Shown piece after piece: positions 10,447-20,234 of a DNA stretch of 64,000 nucleotides; the stretch's first letter is position 1, and each line of letters begins with the position of its first letter. Source of the DNA: Candidatus Chlorobium masyuteum (lineage in GTDB: Bacteria > Bacteroidota > Chlorobiia > Chlorobiales > Chlorobiaceae); assembly GCF_011601315.1 (NCBI RefSeq), contig NZ_JAAORA010000003.1, forward strand, positions 62,001 to 126,000, given 5' to 3'. The translations under genes and the position numbers were made by a program. Below the pieces are notes generated by a model. The model had not been told where the DNA came from and did no database searches. It worked only from the letters and a program-made list of their open reading frames with translations.

Positions 10447-10493
10447 ATACAAACGAAAAGAGACCGCTTTTGACGGTCTCTTTTCGTTTGTAT
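10447..10493. terminator. Bidirectional terminator hairpin
   Basis: A perfect 20-base inverted repeat (10447-10466 and 10474-10493) with a 7-base loop, between two convergent genes. The arms contain A-rich/T-rich runs, suitable for termination on both strands. Confidence 0.9.
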
Positions 10494-10528
10494 TGCCTGA
10501 GAGCACAAAACTCAGACAGTAATCATCT

Positions 10529-11203
10529 TCAGAACGATGCCATAAAGACAAGGTGTGAAGCTTCCGTATCAGGATTGTAGATGTAAGATGCGGTGTAGCG
10601 GTCTTTGGAAACCGATACGCCGGTGTTGACAACAGCGATTTTGTCGCCCTGCTTGTCACCATACACATCCTCATCGCCAAGACCTACAACACCTTTGGCT
10701 GTGTAGCCATCCTTGTCATAGAACTTGTAGCCGGCTTCACAGTATTTGGCGTTTTTGTTGGCTCCGGTATTGTTGCCTGCTACGTTGATTGCGGCAAGAA
10801 GGGAGACATTCTCTTTTGCATAGGCAACGCTGAGCTCAACAATATTCGGACCGTCATTGGTGAAGTCAAATGACCTGCTGGTGGCCGTTGATGTATAGTA
10901 ATCGGTTACCGTAAAGCTGAGCGGTCCGACCGGAATGGTAGCAAAAAGGTCAACTTCCTTGTATCGGGTTCCAGCATCCTGTGAAATGGCATATGATCCC
11001 CATCCACCTACTACAATACCGCTTCCGGGAAGTGTGTAGGAGAGTGCCGGCTGGATAGCAGGTGAGTTACCAAGCTCTCCGCCTCTCCATACATAGCTGC
11101 TCACGACATCAGCGCCTACTTTAAACCCTTCAGCCTGGGCTGTTCCGACCGAGCCTGCAAAAATTGCAACAGCGAGCGTTAATAATTTTGCTGTTTTTTT
11201 CAT
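10529..11203 (-). CDS. TorF/Gcw_chp-type putative outer-membrane porin
   Basis: 224 residues. The open frame extends to 11248, but the start at 11203 has AAGGAG at proper spacing and begins a clean signal peptide (MKKTAKLLTLAVAIFAG ending AQA). The mature part is beta-rich, with alternating aromatic strands (VSSYVWRGGEL, GIVVGGWGSYA) and a final phenylalanine (VFMASF), as in beta-barrels. The N-terminal SSYVWRG pattern matches the Gcw_chp/TorF family. Substrate unknown. Confidence 0.8.
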   Translation of the reverse strand: MKKTAKLLTLAVAIFAGSVGTAQAEGFKVGADVVSSYVWRGGELGNSPAIQPALSYTLPGSGIVVGGWGSYAISQDAGTRYKEVDLFATIPVGPLSFTVTDYYTSTATSRSFDFTNDGPNIVELSVAYAKENVSLLAAINVAGNNTGANKNAKYCEAGYKFYDKDGYTAKGVVGLGDEDVYGDKQGDKIAVVNTGVSVSKDRYTASYIYNPDTEASHLVFMASF

Positions 11204-11463
11204 TGATGAACTCCTTGTTATGTTTTTGTGTGTTGTTTGCGGAATCAATTCTTATTTTCGACTCTTGAAATAAAAAGGCACCTGCTCTTGTTCATCCGCA
11301 TTAATTAAATATAATAATTTAACTAAATATTACAAATTAGTAATAAATTATTAACTAATACACTGCACATGACTAAGAATATTACGTTTATGGCTCTTTG
11401 TTCCCGTTTTTATGGTGTTCATGTCGCACCTGACGCCGTTTCACACGCTCTCCTGAATTAATC

Positions 11464-11877
11464 ATGCCTGTTTACCGACATGAGATAGTGCTCACCGGAA
11501 GAGATAGCCAATACAGTGCTCTTCACGATTTCATAGCATCTTTTGCCGCATCAAAAGGGTATAGTGCTCAATTTTCGGACGACCTGCAGCTCTCTCTGAA
11601 AGAGGCGTTTATCAATGCTGTCAAACATGGAAATCTGGAGCGTGATGAACTTTCCGTATCATGTTCACTCCGCACCGAAGGGGATATGCTTCTTGCAACC
11701 ATAAAGGATTGCGGAGAGGGATTCAATCCTGAAGAACTTCCGGATCCTCTCGATCCTCATAATCGCTTTCAACTCTCCGGTCGGGGGGTATATATTATCA
11801 AAAGTATTGCAGAAAGCATCAATCTCGAGCGCAGCCGGGATGGATCAACCCTGATGTTGCGTTATATTCCCTATTGA
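11464..11877 (+). CDS. RsbW-like anti-sigma/serine kinase ATPase domain protein
   Basis: 137 residues consisting of one HATPase domain of the anti-sigma-factor kinase type. The N box is LKEAFINAVKHGN, the G1 box is KDCGEGFNPEEL, and GRGVYIIKSI forms the ATP lid. Such proteins bind a sigma factor or phosphorylate an STAS-domain antagonist in partner-switching control. No STAS or PP2C partner is adjacent in this window. Located just upstream of pgi on the same strand with a 57-base gap. Confidence 0.85.
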   Translation: MPVYRHEIVLTGRDSQYSALHDFIASFAASKGYSAQFSDDLQLSLKEAFINAVKHGNLERDELSVSCSLRTEGDMLLATIKDCGEGFNPEELPDPLDPHNRFQLSGRGVYIIKSIAESINLERSRDGSTLMLRYIPY

Positions 11878-11934
11878 TTCTGTAACTGGCCCTTCTTTTC
11901 AAGCCTTTATTCTATAACAAATAAACTACCTGTC

Positions 11935-13578
11935 ATGGACCTGTCACGAAGCGCTGCATGGAGTGCCCTCGCCTCACACCAGCATGAAACAGAAAGAATG
12001 CACATGAGGGAGTTGTTCCGGAACGACTCTCAGCGGTTTGAACGATTTTCTCTCAGTTGCGGGGAACTGCTTCTTGACTATTCAAAGAACCGGATAACCC
12101 CGCGCACCATGGAGCTGCTGGTTGAACTTGCTCGCCATGCAGGAGTGGAAGCAAAACGGCGCGCGATGTTTGAAGGCAAGGCTATTAACTCAACCGAAAA
12201 TCGTGCGGTGCTCCATACGGCTCTTCGCAGGCCTTCAGGATATGCACTTGAAGTTGAGGGTCTCAATCTGTCAGATGAGATTGCCGATGTCCTTTTGCAG
12301 ATGAAAGGGTTCTGTGAGCGGATTATATCAGGAACCTGGAAGGGTTATACCGGTAAAGTACTGACCGATGTGGTCAATATCGGTATCGGAGGCTCCGATC
12401 TCGGTCCCTGTATGGTCACAGAGGCACTTCGCCCCTTTGCTCATGGAGGACTTCAGGTGCATTTTGTTTCCAACATTGATGGCACCCATATCACCGAAAC
12501 CCTGAAAAAACTCGATCCGGAAACAACCCTGTTTATTATTGCCTCCAAAACCTTTACAACACAGGAGACACTTACCAATGCCCTGAGTGCCCGTGAGTGG
12601 TTTTTAAGGTGTGCCGTCAGTGAATCGCATATTGCAAGGCATTTTGCCGCCGTATCGACCAACAGGGCAAAGGTTATCGAGTTTGGAATTGATGAGGCCA
12701 ACATGTTCAGATTCTGGGACTGGGTAGGGGGGCGCTACTCCCTCTGGTCTTCCATCGGCCTCTCTATTGCGCTCTATCTCGGTTTTGAGCGATTTGAAGA
12801 GCTCCTTCAGGGAGCCTGGGCGATGGATGAGCATTTTCAGAACGAACCGCTTGAGCATAATATCCCTGTTCTGCTCGCACTGCTCGGCATCTGGTACAAT
12901 AACTTTTTCGGTGTCTCCTCACACGCAGTCATTCCCTATGACCAGTATCTTCACCGCTTTCCGGCCTATCTCCAGCAGCTTGATATGGAGAGTAACGGCA
13001 AGAGGGTCAACAGGGATGGTAACACCGTAGATTATGCGACCGGACCGGTGATCTGGGGTGAGCCCGGTACCAACTCCCAGCACGCTTTTTTCCAGCTTCT
13101 GCACCAGGGAACCGGATTTATTCCTGCAGATTTTATTGTGCCGCTTACAAGTCAGAATCCGGCAGGGGAGCATCATGATATTCTGCTCTCCAACTGCTTT
13201 GCCCAGACCGAAGCGCTTATGAAAGGTAAAACCGCCGAGGAGGTCCGTCTTGAGCTTGAGGCTGCGGGAATGGAGCCTTCCGCTCTTGAAGCGCTGCTTC
13301 CGCACAAGGTTTTTCAGGGTAACAGGCCGACCAACACCATTCTCCTCAATGAACTCACGCCATTCAATCTTGGCAAGCTCATCGCCATGTATGAGCACAA
13401 GGTCTTTGTTCAGGGTGTGATCTGGGATATCAACTCCTTTGATCAATGGGGTGTTGAGCTCGGCAAACAGCTTGCAAAAGCGATCTATCCGGAAATTCAG
13501 GGAACGCAAACGGTTACCGCTCATGACTGTTCAACCAATGCGCTGATCAATGCCTATCGGGAGGCGAGGAGGAAATAA
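11935..13578 (+). CDS. pgi: Glucose-6-phosphate isomerase
   Basis: 547 residues, the usual long PGI length. Interconverts glucose 6-phosphate and fructose 6-phosphate. Signatures: [43 protein letters not shown], and the C-terminal [12 protein letters not shown]. Followed by a strong terminator. Confidence 0.98.
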   Translation: MDLSRSAAWSALASHQHETERMHMRELFRNDSQRFERFSLSCGELLLDYSKNRITPRTMELLVELARHAGVEAKRRAMFEGKAINSTENRAVLHTALRRPSGYALEVEGLNLSDEIADVLLQMKGFCERIISGTWKGYTGKVLTDVVNIGIGGSDLGPCMVTEALRPFAHGGLQVHFVSNIDGTHITETLKKLDPETTLFIIASKTFTTQETLTNALSAREWFLRCAVSESHIARHFAAVSTNRAKVIEFGIDEANMFRFWDWVGGRYSLWSSIGLSIALYLGFERFEELLQGAWAMDEHFQNEPLEHNIPVLLALLGIWYNNFFGVSSHAVIPYDQYLHRFPAYLQQLDMESNGKRVNRDGNTVDYATGPVIWGEPGTNSQHAFFQLLHQGTGFIPADFIVPLTSQNPAGEHHDILLSNCFAQTEALMKGKTAEEVRLELEAAGMEPSALEALLPHKVFQGNRPTNTILLNELTPFNLGKLIAMYEHKVFVQGVIWDINSFDQWGVELGKQLAKAIYPEIQGTQTVTAHDCSTNALINAYREARRK

Positions 13579-13604
13579 TAACCTGCATTTGTTTTTCATC
13601 CTGT

Positions 13605-13644
13605 ACACAGAAAAGCCGCCTTTTTGAGGGCGGCTTTTCTGTGT
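13605..13644. terminator. Bidirectional terminator between pgi and glnK1
   Basis: 16-base perfect arms (ACACAGAAAAGCCGCC and its complement) around an 8-base T-rich loop, between convergent genes. Confidence 0.9.
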
Positions 13645-13668
13645 CTATTTTTCGATGTAAAAGAAGAA

Positions 13669-14016
13669 CTAATCTTTGTTGTACATGGAGTCGTCACCAC
13701 TCTCGCCGGTACGGATACGGTAGGACTCCTCAATAGTCCAGACGAAAATCTTGCCGTCACCGATTTCGCCGGTATAGGCTGATTTCAAAAGACAGTCAAC
13801 AGTTTTCCGAAGATTGATATCGCGAACAACAATAGAGAGCGTCAGTCGTGATATGTAGTCGGTATCGGCAGAGCCGCGGAAGACATCCTTCTTTTTTCTC
13901 TCATTACCCACTCCGTATGTTTCGGTATAGGAGAAAAAGTCAATATCAATGGCATGCAGTGCGGCTTTTACCTCTTCAAATTTGGAGCGCCGTATAACGG
14001 CTTCAATTTTTTTCAT
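13669..14016 (-). CDS. glnK: P-II family nitrogen regulator (GlnK1)
   Basis: 115 residues, N-terminal MKKIEAVIRRSKFEEVKAAL and C-terminal GDGKIFVWTIEESYRIRTG, the P-II fold with the ATP-binding B and C loops. P-II trimers sense 2-oxoglutarate and ATP/ADP and plug ammonium channels. The T-loop (GVGNERKKKDVFRGSADTDY) does not align a tyrosine at the position of the E. coli uridylylation site Tyr51. It lies downstream of amt1, 156 bases away; a 12-base hairpin (14123-14158) is in that gap. Confidence 0.92.
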   Translation of the reverse strand: MKKIEAVIRRSKFEEVKAALHAIDIDFFSYTETYGVGNERKKKDVFRGSADTDYISRLTLSIVVRDINLRKTVDCLLKSAYTGEIGDGKIFVWTIEESYRIRTGESGDDSMYNKD

Positions 14017-14122
14017 AATCGATAAATTTTTAGTAATTAATGCGCCATCTCATGAGAGCCTGCAATAATCACGATATTCGTGTATAAGAATCAAAACATC
14101 ACCTTTTTACAGCATCTCAACG

Positions 14123-14158
14123 AATGAAACAGGAGAATACTCTTTTCCTGTTTTCATT
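14123..14158 (-). other. Hairpin between amt1 and glnK1
   Basis: AATGAAACAGGA (14123-14134) pairs with TCCTGTTTTCATT (14146-14158) with one bulged base. There is no T-tract on the minus strand, so it is more likely a processing or stabilising element than a terminator. Confidence 0.5.
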
Positions 14159-14172
14159 CTGTTGTAACTCAC

Positions 14173-15714
14173 TCAGTTGGAGTAGGCTTCTGCACCATGC
14201 TCGAACACATCCAGTCCTCCAATTCCGGTTTCAGCTTCAGGCTCGACACGAAGTTTGAATGGATAGGGTAATGTATTGATGACGAACATCAGAATCATGG
14301 CAACAGCAAAGGTTGTAAGAGTAATGATTGCGCTTCCGGTGAGCTGCGCAAGGAATACATTCCATCCGCCACCGTAGAAGAGACCGGCTACAGGAGCCGC
14401 GTTATCAGGACCGAGAGGTGTTGCAAAACCGTACTCTCCACTGGCAAACAATCCGATAGAAAGAGTGCCGAAAATACCATTCATTCCGTGAACCGGAACA
14501 GCTCCGACCGGATCATCAATACGGAGATACTCCAGAAGGTAGATACCACCAAACACAATCGCACCTGCAATAAGGCCGATGATGATCGAACCAAACGGAG
14601 AGACCCAGTAGCAGGGAGCGGTGATTGCGACCAGACCGCCAAGCAGACCGTTCACCGTAAAGCCGACGTCAAACTTCCCTTTGAATGAGCCGAAATAGAA
14701 GGCTAAAAATATGGCGCTGAGTGCTCCGGCACATGCCGCGAGTGTCGTATTTGCTGCCACGCGGCCAATACCAACTGCATCCATAGCCGATAGCGTGCTT
14801 CCGGGGTTGAATCCGTACCATCCGAACCACAAGAGGAAAGCACCTGTAACGGCAACCGGCAGGTTGTGTGCTGCTGGCAGTCCACCTCTCGCTTTGTCGT
14901 CACGAAGGAATACACGACCGATACGTGGCCCTAAAACAATAGCTCCGGCAAGGGATACTACACCGCCGATGGTATGCACAACTGTTGAACCGGCAAAGTC
15001 ACGGAAAGGGTTACCAAGTTCAGGCAGGAAGTTTCCGGGAGTACCCATGGTTACAAGAAAACCGTCCGGACCCCATGCCCAGTGACCGATGATTGGATAG
15101 ATAAATGCCGTCACACAAATACTGTAGAGAATATCTCCACGGAAGCTGGTACGTCCGATCATAGCACCAGAGGTGATGGTTGATGCGGTATCGGCAAATG
15201 CAAACTGGAAGACCCAGTGAGCAAGCAATGCTACACCGGTTGATCCATAGGTTGCCGGTGTACCCTGCAGAAAAAACCACTCCTGGCCGATAAAGCCATT
15301 GCCGGTACTGAACATGAATGCGTAGCCGATAGCCCAGAATGAGATACCGCAGATTGCCGTATCAAGCACGCACTCAATAAGCACGTTCACCGTTTCACGC
15401 TTTCTGGCGAAACCGGCTTCAAGCATGACAAAGCCGGCCTGCATGCCGAAAACGAGTGCCGCGGCGACCAACGTCCAGACCGTGTTAATTGCGTTGATGA
15501 TATTGGTTTCAGCCGGGGAGTAGGCATCTGCGGCCATTGCCGGAACACCGATAACTCCCGTCAACATGTTCATGGACAAGAGGACAACAAGAAGCCCGAT
15601 CATCTTGCCGGCAAAGATGGTAGCCCCGAGTTTCCAGTTTTTCTGTTTTACCAGATTCTCCCTGATCCGGGCGAAATACTGCCCCCTTTCGAGATTGATA
15701 GTTCCTGAATTCAT
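14173..15714 (-). CDS. amt: Ammonium transporter Amt1
   Basis: 513 residues. An N-terminal extension of about 60 residues with a hydrophobic segment precedes the 11-helix Amt core. Core motifs: MQAGFVMLEAGFARKR, the first pore histidine in STVVHTIGGVVSLAGA, FGWYGFNPGST, and the second pore histidine in GAVPVHGMNGIFG. Conducts ammonium/ammonia through the inner membrane. Sits between amt2 and glnK1, all on one strand. The extension may be a longer signal-like anchor; the start could be internal. Confidence 0.95.
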   Translation of the reverse strand: MNSGTINLERGQYFARIRENLVKQKNWKLGATIFAGKMIGLLVVLLSMNMLTGVIGVPAMAADAYSPAETNIINAINTVWTLVAAALVFGMQAGFVMLEAGFARKRETVNVLIECVLDTAICGISFWAIGYAFMFSTGNGFIGQEWFFLQGTPATYGSTGVALLAHWVFQFAFADTASTITSGAMIGRTSFRGDILYSICVTAFIYPIIGHWAWGPDGFLVTMGTPGNFLPELGNPFRDFAGSTVVHTIGGVVSLAGAIVLGPRIGRVFLRDDKARGGLPAAHNLPVAVTGAFLLWFGWYGFNPGSTLSAMDAVGIGRVAANTTLAACAGALSAIFLAFYFGSFKGKFDVGFTVNGLLGGLVAITAPCYWVSPFGSIIIGLIAGAIVFGGIYLLEYLRIDDPVGAVPVHGMNGIFGTLSIGLFASGEYGFATPLGPDNAAPVAGLFYGGGWNVFLAQLTGSAIITLTTFAVAMILMFVINTLPYPFKLRVEPEAETGIGGLDVFEHGAEAYSN

Positions 15715-15837
15715 GGTATTGATTTTTGAATGTTTGCTAATTACGCAATAGTTCTGTTGTTACTTTCAGATTGGCAGCTCTTTACACGGCAAAAGGCAAG
15801 TCCATAGCTCTCACTTCATTGACTTTTGCGTGATAAC

Positions 15838-15872
15838 AAGAAAAGCCGCCCTGCAGAAAGGCGGCTTTTCTT
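15838..15872. terminator. Terminator between amt2 and amt1
   Basis: 13-base arms AAGAAAAGCCGCC / GGCGGCTTTTCTT (15838-15850, 15860-15872). Downstream of amt2 on the minus strand it would separate the two transcription units at least partly. Confidence 0.85.
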
Positions 15873-15895
15873 TGTAGGGTAGAGTTCCTTGCGTA

Positions 15896-17446
15896 TTACT
15901 TGGAGAGCGGCGTCTCAGAGTTTTTGTCAAGTCTGATACCGCAATAGCCTTCAACTCCCATTTCAGGAATATCAAGACCGTCAAGTTCATCTTCAGGCTT
16001 GACCCTGTTGCCAATAACAAGATCAATCAACTTGAAGACCACCCATCCTAATGCACCGATGTAGATGATATTGGCCGAGATTCCTATGAGTTCAGCATAA
16101 AGCTGACCGGGGTTGCCGTAAAAGAGTCCGGTAACCGGACCGGCTACACCGTTCAGGCCTGCGCCATAGGTGCCGTCAGCAAAGAGACCAAGAGCAATAC
16201 ACCCCCATGCGCCATTGACACCGTGAACTGCAACTGCACCAACCGGATCATCAATTTTGAGCACTTTCTCAATGAAAAATGCAGCTTCAATAACCAGAAT
16301 ACCGGCAATCAGTCCGATCAATGCCGCCACCTGAACAGTGACAAACGCACAGGGAGCTGTAATCGCCACAAGACCGGCCAGAAGTCCGTTGATCATCATG
16401 GTTGGATCAGGCTTTTTGGTCTTGAACCACCACATGTAGAGCATTGCGCCAATAGCACCGGTTGCCGAAGCAATCATAGTGTTAACAGCAACGATACTCA
16501 TGCGAAGATCTGTTCCTGCAAGGGTTGAGCCGGGGTTGAAACCGAACCAACCAAAAGCAAGGATAAAGGTACCAACAATAGCCATAGGGATGTTGTGACC
16601 CGGAATGGCATTAGGTGAACCATCTTTATTGAACTTGCCGATTCGAGGTCCGATAACAATCGCGCCGACCAGAGCAAGTACACCACCGGTAAGGTGAACC
16701 ACCGATGAACCAGCGAAATCAACATGTCCATTGCCGAGGCCAAACTGGTTGCCAAGCTGGGAGAGCCATCCGCCGCCCCATACCCAGTTACCGTAAACCG
16801 GATAGAGTATCGTGCCTACAAAAAAACCGTAGGCAACGAAGGATGAGAACTTCCAGCGTTCTGCCATCGAGCCGGTCGGTATGGTTGCCGTGGTATCCAT
16901 GAAAACCATCTGGAAGAGGAAGAGCGCAAAAACACTGACATCATAGACTCCACTGAGGAAGAACCCCTTTGTGCCAAAGAGTCCGAAAGTGTGTCCGAAG
17001 AGGCTTATTGCAAACTCCTGGTTCAGGCCGTCATAGCCTCCAAGCGTTGCAAGCGGTCCGACTCCGCCAAACATGATTCCGAATCCGCATATAAAAAATG
17101 CGAGCATTCCTATAGGATAGATCATCATGTTCATCGACATGGTGTGTGCCGCATTTTTTGCCCTTGTCAGGCCGGCTTCGACCATGGCAAAACCTGCCTG
17201 CATGAACATGACAAGAAAACCGGTTATCAGGACCCACATCATGTTGATGGAGACCTTGTTTTTTCCGATCTGGTCAGTTATTTCAGTTGCTGTAGGTGAA
17301 CCGGCAGTTGCTGCAGTAACATCAACGGTAAGGCCGGTTGTTGCTCCACTTGGATCCAGGGACTTCAGTGCATATGCATCGCCTCCCACCACGATGCAGA
17401 GAGTCAGGAATACACCTGACAGAATAATAAGTAGTTTCTTTGACAT
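15896..17446 (-). CDS. amt: Ammonium transporter Amt2
   Basis: 516 residues, signal peptide-like N-terminus (LLIILSGVFLTLCIVVGG...AYA) and full Amt core: MQAGFAMVEAGLTRAK, pore histidines in SSVVHLTGGVLALVGA and AVAVHGVNGAWG, FGWFGFNPGST. Lies 55 bases downstream of glnK2, the standard amt/glnK pairing in which P-II blocks the channel when nitrogen is sufficient. Differs clearly from Amt1 in sequence, so the two are not a recent duplication. Confidence 0.96.
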   Translation of the reverse strand: MSKKLLIILSGVFLTLCIVVGGDAYALKSLDPSGATTGLTVDVTAATAGSPTATEITDQIGKNKVSINMMWVLITGFLVMFMQAGFAMVEAGLTRAKNAAHTMSMNMMIYPIGMLAFFICGFGIMFGGVGPLATLGGYDGLNQEFAISLFGHTFGLFGTKGFFLSGVYDVSVFALFLFQMVFMDTTATIPTGSMAERWKFSSFVAYGFFVGTILYPVYGNWVWGGGWLSQLGNQFGLGNGHVDFAGSSVVHLTGGVLALVGAIVIGPRIGKFNKDGSPNAIPGHNIPMAIVGTFILAFGWFGFNPGSTLAGTDLRMSIVAVNTMIASATGAIGAMLYMWWFKTKKPDPTMMINGLLAGLVAITAPCAFVTVQVAALIGLIAGILVIEAAFFIEKVLKIDDPVGAVAVHGVNGAWGCIALGLFADGTYGAGLNGVAGPVTGLFYGNPGQLYAELIGISANIIYIGALGWVVFKLIDLVIGNRVKPEDELDGLDIPEMGVEGYCGIRLDKNSETPLSK

Positions 17447-17501
17447 TGGCCTGTTTGTTGAAATTGTAAAACGTTTAATACCAGGATGATCTCTCTTTTA
17501 T

Positions 17502-17855
17502 TCAGTCCTTGTTGAAAAGTGATTCATCACCGCTCTCTCCAGTCCTGATTCTGTAGGACTGAACGATTTCGGAAACGAATATCTTCCCGTCGCCAACCTC
17601 ACCGGTATAGGCGGTCTTAAGCAGACAGTCGATAGTTTTCTGCAGATTGACATCGCGAACAACAAGGGAGAGATATCTCCGGGATATGAATGATGTATCC
17701 CTGACTGTTCCCCGGTATATTTCAGTCTTGTGCTTTGTGTCATTGCCCTGGCCCGTGACATCCCACCAGGTGAAGAAATCAATGTCGATGTCATGCAAAG
17801 CTTTTTTGACCTCTTCATACTGGCTTGATCGTATGATAGCTTCGATTTTTTTCAT
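17502..17855 (-). CDS. glnK: P-II family nitrogen regulator (GlnK2)
   Basis: 117 residues, closely similar to GlnK1 in the same block (shared CLLK-AYTGE-GDGKIFV and SYRIRTGESGD...NKD). The T-loop (VTGQGNDTKHKTEIYRG) is longer and again lacks a tyrosine at the uridylylation position, though one Tyr precedes RG as in the family. First gene of the minus-strand set glnK2-amt2-amt1-glnK1, so it is likely the regulated promoter-proximal gene. Confidence 0.92.
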   Translation of the reverse strand: MKKIEAIIRSSQYEEVKKALHDIDIDFFTWWDVTGQGNDTKHKTEIYRGTVRDTSFISRRYLSLVVRDVNLQKTIDCLLKTAYTGEVGDGKIFVSEIVQSYRIRTGESGDESLFNKD

Positions 17856-17862
17856 GATGTAG

Positions 17863-18304
17863 TTGGTTACTTTTCTTTTTCTTGAATCAATCCCTCTGTT
17901 TTGCCCCGCTGAAGCTGATATTGATGATCGCGGGAGATCAAGCAGGAGATTACAGCATTATTTTTATCTGTCTTTTGCCCTTTATCAGCTCATTACCTCC
18001 TTTTTTTAGGGAAAGCGGATGTTATTGTTAATATTTTAGGATCAGCTCAATAATAACTGAAATTTATTAATAATAAAATACAATTATGTAAATAATGTTA
18101 AGATTTTTCACGTTTCTCATGAAGATCCGGTGCTCCTGGTGTTAATTCTCCTTATATTTTGAGGTGATAATTGCTTTTTTAAAGATAAATGCACGTCGCA
18201 AAAACGGAAGGGCGGAGCGTTCCGATGAAGAAACAATGCCGTAAAACAATGTTTGGAGAAGCGTTGCATTTTATTTATGCATCGATTTTTAGCACATTGA
18301 AGTA
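17863..18304. other. Divergent intergenic region glnK2 / CLC
   Basis: About 440 bases without a convincing gene. The stretch 18010-18110 is strongly AT-rich. It must hold the promoters of the nitrogen block and of the chloride channel gene. I looked for a sigma-54 pattern and found none I would defend. Confidence 0.4.
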
Positions 18305-20188
18305 ATGAAACTATCATCTTATATACATGGACGTATCAGCAGAAAGCTGTTAGCTTTTTTCTATGGCATCATCCGACGAACCCGTTACTTTAATGGAACT
18401 TCCCGGCAGTTTTTCAAGCTTACTCTCGATTATCTTCTTGTTCAGCTCAATCTTAATCAGGACATCCCGTTTTTATTTGTTGCTGTCATCGTCGGCCTTC
18501 TGACCGGTTATGTTGCTGTGGTTTTTCATGATGCCATTGTGACGATAAGCACCTTAAGCTTTACCGGTCTTCGATCATTCGGCAAACATACCTTCATCGA
18601 CGACTACTGGAAGGTTCTGCTGCCCTTCATCCCTGCCTTTGGGGGACTGATTGTAGGGCTCTACAACGCATTTATAGTAAAAGCAAGGCCCGGGCATGGA
18701 CTTGCATCGGTCATCAAGGCTGTGGCACAAAATGATGGTATTATTGACCGCAAACTCTGGTTTCATAAAAGTATTACATCGGTTGTGAGTATCGGTTCAG
18801 GAGGTGGTGGCGGTCGTGAAGCTCCAATTGTCCAGGTTGGCGCTGCAATCGGTTCAACAGTAGCCCAGTTGCTCCGGTTTTCGCCTAACAAGACCCGTAC
18901 ACTCCTTGGTTGCGGAGCAGCAGCAGGGCTGGCTGCTGTATTCAATGCACCCATTGGCGGTGTAATGTTTGCTGTTGAAGTGCTGCTGGGAGATTTCAGC
19001 GTCAAAACCTTCAGCCCCATTGTTATTGCGGCTGTCATTGGTACCGTACTTTCGAGAAGTTTTCTTGGTAACTCTCCGACTTTTCAGGTTCCCGAATACG
19101 CTCTGGTGTCGAATACCGAACTGCTGTTTTATTGTCTGCTCGGTATACTTGCCGGCCTTTCAGCCGTGATGTTCATTAAAATTTACTACGCTATCGAGGA
19201 GTGGTTTCAGAGAGTCGAAAAGAGATGGAAGATACCTGTATGGGCGATGCCTGCAATCGGCGGCCTAATGAGTGGGGTTATCTGTATCTGGTTTCCGGGG
19301 CTCTATGGATTTACCTATGAAGCAATAAATAATGCAGTTCATGGGAGTGAAAGCTGGAATAACATGATCGGTATTTATCTCTTCAAACCTGTTGTTGCCG
19401 GTCTCAGTATCGGTTCCGGAGGATCAGGCGGGATGTTTGCTCCAGCCATGAAAATGGGTGCAATGCTTGGTGGAATGTTCGGCAATATTGTTCATATGTA
19501 TTTCCCTGCAATAACAGCCACATCAGGCGCTTATGCTCTTGTCGGTATGGGTGCATTAACGGCTGGTATTATGAGGGCGCCGTTGACCGTTATACTTATT
19601 CTTTTTGAAGTGACCGGTCAATACGAGATTGTGCTGCCAATCATGTTTGCTGCTGTTACCTCATCGCTGATTGCCCGGCTTGCCTATCGTCATAGTATGG
19701 AGAGCTATGTACTTGAAAAGGAGGGTGTTCGAGTAGGGTTTGGCATTGCTCTATCAGTTGCAGAACATATCAGTATTGCTGAAGTCATGAAAACAGACTA
19801 CGTGACATTCAGCGATTCAGAGAGCGCTGCAAATATGATCGATGTTTTTTTTAATACACCGGAATCAAGCTTCCTGGTTACAGATAATCAAGGTATGTTT
19901 TCAGGAATCATCAGCCTTGATGAGATGAGAGCACTGCTGAGAGAGGATTTATTGGTAGGACTCATTGCTGAAGATATTGTCAAGAAGGATGTGCCTGTCC
20001 TTTATGAAACCTCAAAACTTGATGAAGCACTGAAGCTTTTTGAAATCTCTGATTATGATATGCTGCCGGTTCTTGATACAAACAACGGCAAACTGCTTGG
20101 AGTGGTCCGCCAGGAAGAGGCTTTTGCCTTTTATCGGAAGCAGCTCAATCTTTACGGGTCTGACCAGTATGAAAGTCAGAGATCATGA
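18305..20188 (+). CDS. CLC-family chloride channel/antiporter with CBS domains
   Basis: 627 residues: a long N-terminal region, about ten membrane helices forming the CLC core, then two CBS domains (from about residue 500) that usually bind adenine nucleotides. CLC motifs: GGGGREAPIVQVG retains the gating glutamate though the family GREGP reads GREAP; the GSGIP motif reads GHGLA; the GxFxP motif is GGSGGMFAPAMKMG. These changes mark a divergent prokaryotic CLC subfamily, so ion selectivity is uncertain. Followed at 46 bases by an NhaD-type antiporter, a plausible ion-homeostasis pair. Confidence 0.9.
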   Translation: MKLSSYIHGRISRKLLAFFYGIIRRTRYFNGTSRQFFKLTLDYLLVQLNLNQDIPFLFVAVIVGLLTGYVAVVFHDAIVTISTLSFTGLRSFGKHTFIDDYWKVLLPFIPAFGGLIVGLYNAFIVKARPGHGLASVIKAVAQNDGIIDRKLWFHKSITSVVSIGSGGGGGREAPIVQVGAAIGSTVAQLLRFSPNKTRTLLGCGAAAGLAAVFNAPIGGVMFAVEVLLGDFSVKTFSPIVIAAVIGTVLSRSFLGNSPTFQVPEYALVSNTELLFYCLLGILAGLSAVMFIKIYYAIEEWFQRVEKRWKIPVWAMPAIGGLMSGVICIWFPGLYGFTYEAINNAVHGSESWNNMIGIYLFKPVVAGLSIGSGGSGGMFAPAMKMGAMLGGMFGNIVHMYFPAITATSGAYALVGMGALTAGIMRAPLTVILILFEVTGQYEIVLPIMFAAVTSSLIARLAYRHSMESYVLEKEGVRVGFGIALSVAEHISIAEVMKTDYVTFSDSESAANMIDVFFNTPESSFLVTDNQGMFSGIISLDEMRALLREDLLVGLIAEDIVKKDVPVLYETSKLDEALKLFEISDYDMLPVLDTNNGKLLGVVRQEEAFAFYRKQLNLYGSDQYESQRS

Positions 20189-20234
20189 TTTCCCACTTAT
20201 TTAATTCATCTGACTTTTTTAACAGATACTTTTT

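Noticed and set aside
17863-18304. Sigma-54 promoter for the ammonium transport block
   Set aside because: No GG-N10-GC pattern with proper flanks was found.
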